From: Cylicocyclus nassatus
Taxonomy: Eukaryota; Nematoda; Chromadorea; Rhabditida; Strongylidae
Reading direction: 5' to 3'
DNA: 64,000 nucleotides
Assembly (NCBI GenBank): GCA_958299035.1
Contig: CATQJL010000316.1
Span: forward strand, 46,869,585-46,933,584
In this document: in pieces, positions 12,452 through 23,400 of the stretch
Numbering within the stretch: position 1 is the first letter of the stretch
Layout of the letters: each line of letters begins with the position of its first letter
The notes under the pieces: model-generated
Database searches by the model: none
Seen by the model: the letters and a program-made list of their open reading frames with translations, nothing else
What the model was told of the DNA's origin: nothing
Position numbers and translations under genes: made by a program

Positions 12452-14412
12452 CTGTTTATTATTCTGAGTTTCTGAGTCTTGTTCACAAGCATGCTTTTAC
12501 GAAAGCAGTATCACCTTTGTTTGATGTTGTATCAAGCAAGTTGGTCACACTGCAACAGTAGCGCTATCTGTGCAGCTAAAGAATTCATAGCGCATTATCT
12601 TCATCATGGACTTGATGTTCCTGTTGGCGTCATGATCAACATATGTGATGTTCTTACAGTACTGAGCATTATACGTAAACAGCATGTCGACGCTACAACT
12701 TTACTGATCACTATGGATATCCGGACACAAGTTCCGGGTAACCGTTGCAACCAGGAAGACTATATGGCAATGATTAGAAATTACTGAATTTGAGGCAAAG
12801 CATGAATGTCGACGACGGAATAGGAGAATTTGATCACTCATGAGAGAAACTAGCGAACGGTTCTGCCTTGTAATGATGACATCAAAGCAATTACAATTAA
12901 TCAACTACTGCAGCGCTTAAGGCATTCCTTGGATGATATTCATTGCACTATACGTTATATAATAATTGGAACTTCACAATAATGCACGAGATGATTGGGA
13001 GGGTGAGCAGTGAGCAGCTTTGTGGACGAACCTACATGTAAACTTAGCTACAGCCAGCTATATAGAAGTTTTTATCCAAGTAAATGTCTGTGCATCAGGA
13101 AAACATCCTCACTAGACTACGATTAATATATTTTGAGAAAGAACCTCAATCACGCTACTGTCATACATCTTTGCCTGTTATTAAAGCGAGACAGAAAAGG
13201 CGGACTGAAAAAGGCAAAGAAACAAGCAACCATTACGAAAGCAAATCTCGCCCGTGTACCTAACTGTTATTGTTGTGTAAGTTGCTTACGCACATAAAAT
13301 GGAGATGCTGGACATAAACTGCAAAATTGAAACAATCATCTCGTCGAATGATGCCCAAAAGTTCAACTGACAAGAAGTGGCATTAAATACATACAAAAAA
13401 GTGTTTTGCAACAACAACGGCATATAAATGCTCAAATCGATCATACGATTTGAATGGATAAAAGACGGCGCGAAACCATCCGCAATGCCCGTTGGCTAGC
13501 TGCAACTGAGGCTATGCATTCCGCCAAGGAATCATTAGTGTACATGTCCAACCTTTGCTGAGAAATAAAGGGTCGCTTCAGTATGCGTGTACAAAGGCCT
13601 CTCAGAGAAAGTGTGAACCTCACGCTGGACATTGACGATGACAGACTGGGCATCATATTCGTTTTCTGCCCTTATCTCCATGAACGAGATAAAAGGAATC
13701 GACGGTCTGTAAATGGAGCACACTAAAGGTGTTTGAGGTCTTCGAGGCTTTATAAGCTCAAATGATGTGCTTCTTAATCTAGCTATGTGGTACCAGCTAC
13801 CAGGTATCCTTGTCCCCGCGTTCCCCTAAACTGTGGAATGTCTTATTGCATTAATAAAATGCAAGAAAATAGTCGATAAAGGCAGTAAGGAAGATGTGTT
13901 AGCACAAATTTTCGATGAGTTCAGTTTCCTTTTTTCGCAAGATCCATAAGTACAAGTCGTAAAGCGTGTAACAATAAGATCAGTCTCCCACCTCTTGAAG
14001 GGATTTCCCCACTCCTCTGATACTATGACCCTGCACTTGTCGATGTCACTCTGAGGGCACCCACTTTCCCAATGTGCTAAAGGTCCAAGGCCCTCGAACT
14101 TGCCCGAACTCTAAATCTTAGCACGAGGCCATGCTTTGTGTCCGACCTCCATTTATCTTTCTGAGGAAAGTTTTGACAAGCTTTGCATCATCATTGCCCG
14201 AACCTCCAGACTGCAATGATTCATGCGTAATTTGCTCTGATTCAACTTTACGGTAGCTCGTAAAGTGGAGGCACTGGGGATAGGCGTAGATCAGATCTCG
14301 ATGAGGACTGAAGTAAGATGAGTACTTGTGAGCGTTGAAAAGAAAGGAATGAAGAATGGCATATGCAGTCTAAGTAGCTCAAATTGCTTTGAATAACGCT
14401 TTTTTGAATCAG
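12452..14412. other. Probable genic or intronic region, exons unresolved
   Basis: Several stretches look coding-like but cannot be ordered. The plus strand 12479-12740 has good codon content and could end at a CCGG/GTAACC donor. The plus strand has frames near 13459-13563 and 13850-13950, and the minus strand has one at 13535-13723. No homology is recognised and phases could not be chained. Confidence 0.25.
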
Positions 14413-14571
14413 GAGGAGAGAGTGTATCGGGGAATTTTGAAGTGGGAATCTCATGCACAAGTGCTTGTTGTTCCTTGGTCATATCATGCAAGCATGGGTG
14501 TTTCAGATGCGCTGAACAAAGCATACGAAGTTTCTGTCTCTACATCTCAAAGAAGGAAGACTCTGTCCGAC
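14413..14571 (+). CDS. Unidentified plus-strand gene, internal exon
   Basis: This open 159-nt segment (53 codons) lies between a strong acceptor (TTTTTTGAATCAG) and a strong donor (GTAAGTTCT). The peptide starts EERVYRGILKWESH and ends STSQRRKTLSD. No domain is recognised. Two continuations keep phase 0: the acceptor at 14672 (frame to a TAG at 14817), or an acceptor at 17022 (frame starting LGQRVDMN). In the second case the TIR element at 14808-17001 lies inside the intron. Earlier exons were not identified. It may be a gene upstream of the GT14 gene or, less likely, its 5' part. Confidence 0.45.
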
Positions 14572-14672
14572 GTAAGTTCTATATAGTTAGTTCTATAGGT
14601 TAGGACTTGCACGTTAGTTTGGGCTATGTACGAATAACGCAATGCAAAGGATTTCCTGTACACATATTACAG

Positions 14673-14819
14673 GTGCGTTGGATAACGATCGAAAACACCT
14701 TTATTGTCTACGTTTTGAGACGAGATTGGCAGCTGGATAGCGGCCGCTCTCGCGAAAGGCTCGCTGATCATTACTTAGCCTCAAATAGGTTACGAAGCCC
14801 TTTCTTCGAGGGACCGTAG
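14673..14819 (+). CDS. Possible next exon of the unidentified gene
   Basis: It follows the acceptor CATATTACAG after a 101-nt intron and continues in phase 0 from the exon at 14413-14571 to a TAG stop (VRWITIENTF to RSPFFEGP). The last codons and the stop lie across the left end of the TIR element at 14808. The natural reading frame may therefore have ended differently before that insertion. Confidence 0.3.
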   Translation: MRWITIENTFIVYVLRRDWQLDSGRSRERLADHYLASNRLRSPFFEGP

Positions 14820-17001
14820 ATTCGCCCGCAGGAACGATTACTTTTGGATTGGAGCAGGAATTGTGTTTAGAGCGCTCAATCGTCTCTCGTTCTGCTACGT
14901 GCAGTTATGAATTTGACGGAACTCCTTTTTCCAGTACCAGTTTAGTCTAAGTTAGCTCTTTACACTGTGTTCTTGTGTGACCAAGAGGTTTAGGTTCATC
15001 TTGTAGGTTTGAAGTTATAGAGTTTCTCAAGTGAGGTGTAGTGCATCAGAGTTATTGTAATCTTTATTGTCAAGTTTACTATAGATGGAAAGAGCAACTG
15101 GCTAGAGGTCATTGTCAAAAGTAGTCTACAGCAAACTCAGCTCCGGTCAACATTTTGACCCAGTTGCATCTTGATGGTCCCGTCTCATTCGTTTTTCATA
15201 TAACAAGGCGGTGACGAGGTTGCATCGAGGTTTTTGCGCTCGGATGTTCTACCCAAACAAAGCCATCGAAATGTTTGCCACTTTACGGCTAACACTTATT
15301 TTGCAGACGCTCTTGCCGCGTCTGTCATTTTAGCGGACTTCTTCAAACATCATGCTTGGCAACAGAAATCTATCCGGGAATATTTGAATTGGCAACAAAT
15401 TTGTGCAAGTTGTGTGCATTATCAACTCTCTGCCAGATAAACGTGGAACAAAGATTGATTTCATGAGGGCATCGCAATTCAATGCATAAACACTAAAGCA
15501 TGAGGAATAAAAATTACATCGCAGCGCTTTATTGCTCCGAAAAGGAGGACATTTCACAGTCAAGTTCTGCCATGATTTGCTTTTTAGTATTTCGGATTTA
15601 CTTGAATCATTCAGGCCTGTTGTAGAATCAACTTTTCTCCTTCTGGTGTAAGGCCATTTGATACAACAAACTTGCATTATGACCCCAATCCTCATATTTC
15701 AAGTCACCCAATAATTTACAATGCAGATTTTCAGATTTGAGAAGAGCATTGATTCAGGAAACAATTTTGTGCAAGTACTAAAAATTAGGTATGAATGAGT
15801 CTATTGACGTTTTATCATGTTCTTGTAAATCTGAAACACTGCAAGGGCTGACATGAAAACTGGAGTCATGGTTCAAGTTTGTTGAAGGTGACATTTGCAA
15901 TTCTTATTGTAAACGGTTTCGGTTAATGGTGCGTACATTTTCGACAAACTAAGTCGTAAAACCTAAGCATCTGCATTTCAAATTCTTTTGCAAAATTATA
16001 TTCTTGGCGAGCTTCGAAAAATGAAGTTCAGTGGTCTTTTCCCCGCTTACATTTCTGTGACCGTATCGTAGTAGAAACTCGCCGAGATTACCATAAGTCT
16101 GACTTTTTCTCAAGTATATTTGTATGTATATTTGTGTAAGGCAATTTCGCCTGGATGATGCAAAAAGTAAAAATTTTTCAATGAAAAGGAGAAAGTTCTG
16201 TGCATCTGATACTTGAATTAGCCTTTCAGGTCCAAGCAGCATGATGTATGGTGATAAAAATCTACAGCGCATCCCAAATACTGTGCACACTGTATGATCG
16301 TTAATAACTCTCTTGTTTTCATGTCTTCTTGAAGAGGGCTGTACAAATTTTACGGAGCTAAGACTTTGACAAAAGCACAAAAGAACAAATCTTGCCAGCT
16401 CTCGAGAAGTCACAGCAGGAAGACGACGATCAACCGCTGATCAGGGCGCAACATTCACAACCAGAGACAAACTACGATGTTAAGAAGCTGGTACAATCGT
16501 AGTTTCCTAGTGCCACCTTTTTTGCAAGAATTTCGCTTATAGGTAGACTCCCCAAAAGCCAAGGCATTCAATGAAGCTGAAAGGAGACGGTTGTCCAGAT
16601 CGAAAAAGTGATATCTACTAAAGAAAAAAGGAAAAAGCAAATCAAACTTTTATGTACAAATTCAAACCGCATCAGTAAGGAATTTTGTACTTGATGCTGA
16701 TAGTAATTAATGGAGACCTAGAGCTTAAGTAACTCATCTTATGCTGTAACTCTGCGCGGTTTCCCAAAATCAGTTTCCGCTGGCGATACCCATTCGTCCA
16801 GATTTGCCTGGACACCGGAAGAAAGTGGCTCGGCAAGCTTGATACGGAGATTAGAGTTGCAGTAATAGAGTTGTAAGACGCAACATTGAGTTATTTGGTA
16901 AGCGCATCTTCAAAATCATCGTTGGAAGGATAAGGTGCTCTACGGAGGATTCCTGCTCCAATCCAAAAGTAATCGTTCCTGCGGGCGAATCTACGGTCCT
17001 T
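14808..17001. mobile_element. 2.2-kb TIR element next to a splice acceptor
   Basis: Inverted ends of about 50 bp (GGACCGTAGATTCGCCCGCA at the left, its inverse at 16980-16999) are flanked by the 10-bp direct repeat CCCTTTCTTC (14798-14807 and 17002-17011). A 9-11-bp TSD is typical of Mutator-like elements, but the TIR is short for that group, so assignment is tentative. The interior holds a 154-codon minus-strand frame (15949-16413) and a 121-codon one (15330-15695). Neither has a recognised motif. Confidence 0.65.
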
Positions 17002-17022
17002 CCCTTTCTTCCAGTAATCCAG

Positions 17023-17182
17023 TTGGGTCAAAGGGTAGACATGAATTTGATGGAGGAAGCTAGGTCTTCAATTACCGGTGCGTCAGCAACACGAAAGGAT
17101 TATTTGATACTGCCACAGGCTGCGGCATTTGCCGCTGCGGTCGCAGAGGAAATGTGGCCATGGCACCGCAGGTTTATCTGTG
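17023..17182 (+). CDS. Possible exon of the unidentified plus-strand gene
   Basis: An open frame follows a CCAGTAATCCAG acceptor. It encodes a peptide starting LGQRVDMNLMEEARSS and including the alanine-rich KDYLILPQAAAFAAAVAEEM, and reaches a possible donor CGCAG/GTTTAT. It is phase-compatible with 14413-14571. No family is recognised. It lies only 200 bp upstream of the first clear GT14 exon, so its gene membership is open. Confidence 0.35.
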
Positions 17183-17385
17183 CGGTTTATCAATGTTCCT
17201 TTGCTAGTGATTGGTTTGCGCAGTCATTTTGACTTTCGTTATTCAACAAGAAGCACAGTGTAAAAATTTGACACCTTCATCTCTCACTGCCTCACCTTGC
17301 TCATAAACTAATAGCAAAATCTTGGAGTAAGTGATGCAAAACATAGTTGCAGTCATTTGCGAAGCAGCCTCGCTCAATGCTTCAG

Positions 17386-17460
17386 AATGACATCACCGCC
17401 TTTCCACATAAGCCTGAAACAGCGCATGTGTACTGCGGTAGAGTCTTAGCAGGAGACAAG
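17386..17460 (+). CDS. GT14 gene, stem/CGR exon
   Basis: A 75-nt segment in phase 0 after acceptor CAATGCTTCAG, ending at donor GTTTGC. It encodes NDITAFPHKPETAHVYCGRV and then LAGDK, the C-G-R block that opens the lumenal domain in nematode GT14 proteins. An alternative acceptor further upstream (TAGTTGCAG, near 17351) would lengthen it in the same phase. Confidence 0.65.
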
Positions 17461-20400
17461 GTTTGCTGTATATTATGTTCAACAACTTCGCAACACACAA
17501 CCGACTTTTAGGGTTACATAGAGTCTCTTACCTACAATCGTCCAATTCTCAAGTATCGCAATTTGGACATGAATTGCAGCGAAATACGCTCTCGCGTGTT
17601 GCCCTTAAGAGATCTGGAGGGACTACCTTTTGGCGTGGCACATGCTCGGATCGTATATGAGGTAAAAAAACCATATTCTTTCAAGAAAAAGTTGACACTT
17701 TTAGATGTAAAAGTCTCTCATTTATACAAAGAGGGGTAAGTCTCTAAATGGAAACTGAGCAACACAACCCAAAAAATAGTTTAGTGTAAAAAATAGTGTT
17801 TCTTTGTTGAGTGCTCATATGATATGTGTATTATCTATGTGTATTCACGGCTCCGAGCAATTAACTGGTGCAATTCAGTTGCGCACATGTGCGTTGGACG
17901 GTAATATACAATCTGGTAAGGACCGATCTACTTTTACTGGCTCACCAAAGTATCGTATTCGCTCAATATAAATCTCACAACAAATAACGTGCTCAATATT
18001 TATGAAAGATACAGAGCCCTGATTTGAATTGTTTGATAGCAATCCTTGAGCTACGGCCTATTTTCTTCGCGGACTCTACTTCTTGCTGCGGTATCTATTA
18101 AGTTGTCAAGAAAATAATGTCGTTTTTTTGCTTGCTTTAACAAAGCAACCAGGCTCAACCCAACATAGGGTAAGGGATACTATTCGATAGAGCATAGCAA
18201 GCTCTACAAGATGGCTTTCATAATATTGCGCCAAGTTCGATCCACGGAAAGTTTGAACTCAAAATCTAAAGATTTCCAAATGCCTAAAAAATAGAAAAAA
18301 ATCAGATCTCCGTTCAAATAATTTCTACGGACCTCTCACTTACGCACTTCAATGCCTTCGATATCAGACACCCATATGTGCAGTTGCTGTGTTTTCTCCT
18401 CGACTAGAAAAAGAGAAAACGAAAATTTTCATGATTTTTTCAAAGCGACGATGAGCCGTTCTTGCATATGTAGTTCTATCGTACAAGCCTAGATAAGTAT
18501 GACTGTGAATTTTCAGCCCATTCCGAGACGTAGTTTTTGAGAAATATCGAAATCAGCTTTCTTCTTTTCAGTTTCAGTGCTAAAACCAACATTTCTCGAA
18601 AACAATCGCTCGGAATAGGCTGAAAATCTACAGTTATATTTACCTAGGCCTGTAGTATAGAATCACATAAGCAGGAACGGCTCAGCATTACTTTGAATAA
18701 AACACTAAAATTTTCGTTTGAAATATTGAATTCAGCTCCCTTCTTTTCAGTTTCAGTGCTTAAATCGACATTTCTGGAAAACCATTACTCGGAATAGGCT
18801 GAAATCCTACGTGAACTTAGTATAGAATTACATATGCAAGAACGGCTCACCATTGCCTTGAAAATATCATGAAAATTTTCGTTTTCTCAGTTTCTAATCA
18901 GAAAAATCTAGCAACTGCACAAATGGGTGTCTGATGTCGAAAGTATTGACGTGTGTGAGTGGGAGGTCCGTAGAATTTATTTGGACGGAGATCTGATTTT
19001 TTCTATTTTTTGGGCATTTGGAAATTTTTAGATTTTGAGTTCGAAGTTTCCGTGGATCGAACATGGCGCAATATCATGATCATGTAGAGCTTGCTTTGCT
19101 CTGTCGCGTATCTCTTACCCTATGTTGGGTTCAGCCTGGTTGCTTTGTTAAAGCAAGCAAATAAAAAACGACATTATTTTCTTGACAACCTAATATATTA
19201 CTGTGATACATTTCGTTGGCAGAATGAAGGTTTGTAGATCTGCGATAGGCCGGATTGAGAACGTTTGAGTTTTTCATCTATATTACTTATTTGGTTGAGT
19301 AGATTACGCCAATGTATATGTAATAAGGATAACAGCGAGCGCAGAACCGCTATGATTTCGGATCACTCCGCAAAAACATCGCGAATCACAGTGATTGGAG
19401 GGTTTCCGCTTCGAAAACGGGCGTTTATCATTAGAGTTGGGCCCAACTTTCTCACCATCACAACCCATTTCTAGTGAGTTTTATAGTTTTCTAGTTTTTT
19501 TGGTGATTCTGCGCCAGTTCGCTTGTAGTCTGCACGAACTCCAGAAAGTTCGCAAAAAGGTGAATTTAGAGGGTGGGGCGGCGATCAAAGACCATCTAAT
19601 ATATGTCCAGCAATACCTCCTTTCCCACGTGTGTTCTTTAAAGCAACAGTGTGCGAATCCTTTGATCGATATTGGTTTCCGTATCTTCGCAGACGATGTC
19701 TTTAAAACTATAGCACGGATCCGCGAACGGAAAACGCACTCAAACCTTACTTCAACACAAAAGCAGGGCATTAGGCAAGTACGAAAGCTTATAAATACTG
19801 CGCAAATAAGATTCTCAACTAGCGACAAGGAAGGCAAGTTTGTAATCATACCCCACCATTTAGATATTGCGATAACACAAATGCATTTGCAAGACGAATC
19901 GCCGTACCGCTCATCGTCTGCCAACGAATTTCAGATACAATACCGCAAACTTAACAGATAGTGGGTAGCGACTGCTAAAGCAGCTCATTTATCGCACGAC
20001 ACTATTGCGCGCCTCAAAATCGAGATGCCTGCCTGCTTAGTGCTGTATCTGCTCATTAAGACACAAGCTCCAATCAGACACCGACTTGGCTTCCACCGAC
20101 TCGTCCAAATTCAAAGTGCGACCGATTATAAGCAGCCTAGCAGGGCCTACGGATAGGATTGGGTGTTTATCAACAGCATACTAGCGCAACTACTCAAATT
20201 CATTCCCTCGTTGGCCAACACAAAAATGTTTTTGGACCGTCTGCGCGTAACGCACATTGATCGTAACTGCGTTATGGAGTCGTTTGATGTCAATGCGCTC
20301 TATACCAACATAAGCCATGAGTCCGCGATGCAAGCTGTCTCTGAGCTTTTCATAGACAACGAAAACTCTATAAACCTTTACGGACTCTCTATCGCGCAGG

Positions 20401-23400
20401 CTACGACCCCTTTGCAAGCGTGCTTGAATTGCAACACTTTTAGGTGGTCTGGGAGCTATTTCGCGCAGATCAGAGGTCTGGCCATGGGACAAAGGTTAGC
20501 CCCACACTCGCAGTAGCATTTATGGCAAAAATTGAAGCGCCAATTTTAGAGTGCCGTCCCTTGCTCTACTGTATTTATATAGACGATTGTTTTATCATCT
20601 GTGCCACTCAGGCAGATGTTGACAAATGCTTCCAAATACTCAACGAGCAATCGCGATACACACAGCTTACAAGGGAGAAGCTCAGCAGCGAATGGTTACC
20701 GTTTTTAAATGTGCAAATCAACATCTCTTCGGGTATGCACCCAAATAAATAGTACCGCAAGCCCACCAATAAAAATATTTTTATCCACTTTCAATCAGCA
20801 CATCCACTCCAAACAAAAAGAGCTGTAATCAAAAACATGTTCCGCACAGCATCTCAGGTTTGCAGTGGGCAACGGGAAAGGGTGGAATCATTGGCACTTG
20901 CCCGCAGCATAGCCTCTTCCAACGGTTACGAAAATGACGCAAGGGCACCTAGGAGTAGGAATGAGCAGCATTCTGTAGTAAGCCAACAATCTGCATTTGA
21001 GAAAATAGCCTTTTACATCTTCTTTATCTCCGATGAAGTAAGCACCGCAATGCGACGGTGCATGAGGAGAGCAGGGCTACAAAAATCAGTTACGATTGTA
21101 GAATTGCCTCCGAGCAATTTGAAGAGCTTGTTAATTCGCAATCGTCTTTACGATCGCTACTGCGTTACGCCAAATTGCATTATATGCCCTCAGGGCAGAG
21201 GCGGGGATTGCATGGCCAACGCTGTCATCTACATGATCTCCTGCGACGACTGCGGCGAGGAATACATGGGTGAGACGGCGCGCCCGCTGTGTGTTCGCGT
21301 CAAGGAACACTTGGATGGGATTGGATTGGCAGGGATAAATCGCGCACGTCCACTCCTCTGGGCACTCACCGGGTTCAGAAACATGCGGAGACAAATTTCG
21401 GAGTTTCGGTGAAAATCCTGGCACACGAATCCCAAACGTCAGCTCGCAAATGTTTGGAAGCTTTTTGGATCCACGCGAAAACCCCAAAAATGAATCGCAA
21501 AAAAGAATGCCACGATCACGCGTGAACTCGCGCCCTACCTCAGTCAGCTCTACCTAGTTTTCTGCTATAAATAATGGTCCCCCTGTGCGGTCAGTCATTC
21601 ATCTTGCTTCCTCATCAAATCTCGTCGGCGTGACCGAAAAGGTGAGTATGTGACTATTGGCTATAAGCTGAGCTAGTGGTCTAAAAGGAATCTTGACACT
21701 TTGCTCACATTGCTGCAGAGGCGTTGTCGAATGGATTGCAGATCGTATCACCCATTTCAGGCTGTGAAGAAGGCGATCTGCCGAAACGCTAGCCGATAAA
21801 GTATTGTAACAATCTCGGTCACGGCTCACAAACAACATACAATATAATACCACAATGCCGAGGTTCATCGAGAGTCGTACATTCCATTTACCCTATCTTC
21901 AGGTGTATAAGCCGCACTTTTTCAAATTTTCGCCCGGGCTGCTCAGCCGCTTCATTGTGTTTCGAGAAGAAATTTTTAAGCTGCACGATTATTTCAGGCA
22001 ATACGCAGCACGGTATAGGGTACTTTGGTTGCGAGGTCTTTTAATGTGTTCGGGCTGGTCGATGTAAGCTAGGACCACCCCGCGGCTTATACACCTGAAA
22101 ATAGGGGACTATGGAATAGTTCAAAAATTGAAAGATTGCTTTTTGCAGTTTTTAAGCACGCTCAAGAAAGCTCCAAACATCGCAGCAGAGACCGAAACGG
22201 TCATAAACATAAGTTCTTTGAACTCACCTTTCTAGCTGTGCAAGACTCGTGCCAATCAAGAGCAGATTTGATTTTCGTGTATTTTTCGGGTTTTCATGAT
22301 TGCATTTTTCAAAAAACTTATGTTTATGAGTGTTTTGGTCTTTGCTGCAATGTTTAGAAATGCGCAAAATCTCCTCTTTCAAATAAGTACTTTCAAAATT
22401 TTTCGTGTCTAAGCTCGAAAAATACTTATCTTGATTCATTTTCTTCAAATGCTCCTAAATCTCAAATTTTCTCAAGGTAATTCATGGCGAAGAGCTATAA
22501 AAAGCATGGATTCCTTTTTCAAACAAAAATAATTTTATGGAAATCTATCGAGCGGTAAGGTTATGTTTTTTTTTTCGAAAAGATGCGCAGGGACTTTCGG
22601 ACCAACCTAATACTTTACCGATTACCGATTTTTGAAAATTCTTGGGCTATGGAGCTGGGAGTTGGTATGGGGGTATGCGGGTGCTGATTATGAATGGATT
22701 GGCTTTTTCTGGGTACGCCAGCTAGTCTTAGATAGGGTTGCTCTAGATATTCGAAAATCATTCAAATGTTTATTCGAAATTCGACTTCCAGTGTTCGAAT
22801 ATAAGCCAATTCTATGCGTATGGGACGCGAGAGATTTTTCTTTCTGAAATTAAAGGATCCCCGTGACCAAAAAGCTATTTACAGTACTGTATGTCGTGCC
22901 TGAGTATCGTGCGGCACAAGTCTCGTTTTCCGAAACACTACGAGGCAGCTTGAAAAAACCGAAATAATGCGTCTTATAATCTCGAATACGAATATACGCG
23001 TGTTAGGCTCGTATGCACGTACATCCCCGCGGGGAGGGGATGTGTGCTTAACCATTGAAATGATCCCCGCTGGGGCTCCCCTCCTTCCCCACGCGAATCC
23101 TCGTATGCACAAAGACAATACTGGGGAGGGGATATCCCCTGGGAATAGGGGAAGGGAGCGCCTTTATGCAGAAGGGAGAATCGAGCAGAGAAATCATTTC
23201 GCTTCCGCTTTTTTGTAGTAATTATTCCTCTTTTCTCATCTTTTGGTAGCTACTCGCCTCCAACGAGTTATCAGCAATACTTTAATCGCTGCGGAATGCC
23301 GTCTGCTGTGCTTGCGCTCGGCGCACCAAAAAAGTTCCTACGCACAATATATTCCTGCTGTTTTCATGGATGTTGCTCACTTTCGCTAATGCTGCCCATT

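Noticed and set aside
12479..12740. Plus-strand frame with coding-like composition ending at a GTAACC donor
   Set aside because: No family recognised, no clear acceptor, and its phase does not match the next plus-strand exon at 14413.
14291..14524. Minus-strand frame antisense to the exon at 14413-14571
   Set aside because: Coding-like composition, but without good splice borders, whereas the plus strand has both strong acceptor and donor.
17193..17300. Possible GT14 start exon with a signal anchor (M-F-L-C, two stops, then LVCAVILTFVIQQEAQ)
   Set aside because: Hydrophobic and at the right distance, but two consecutive stops (TAG, TGA) interrupt it and no splice solution joins it in phase to 17386.
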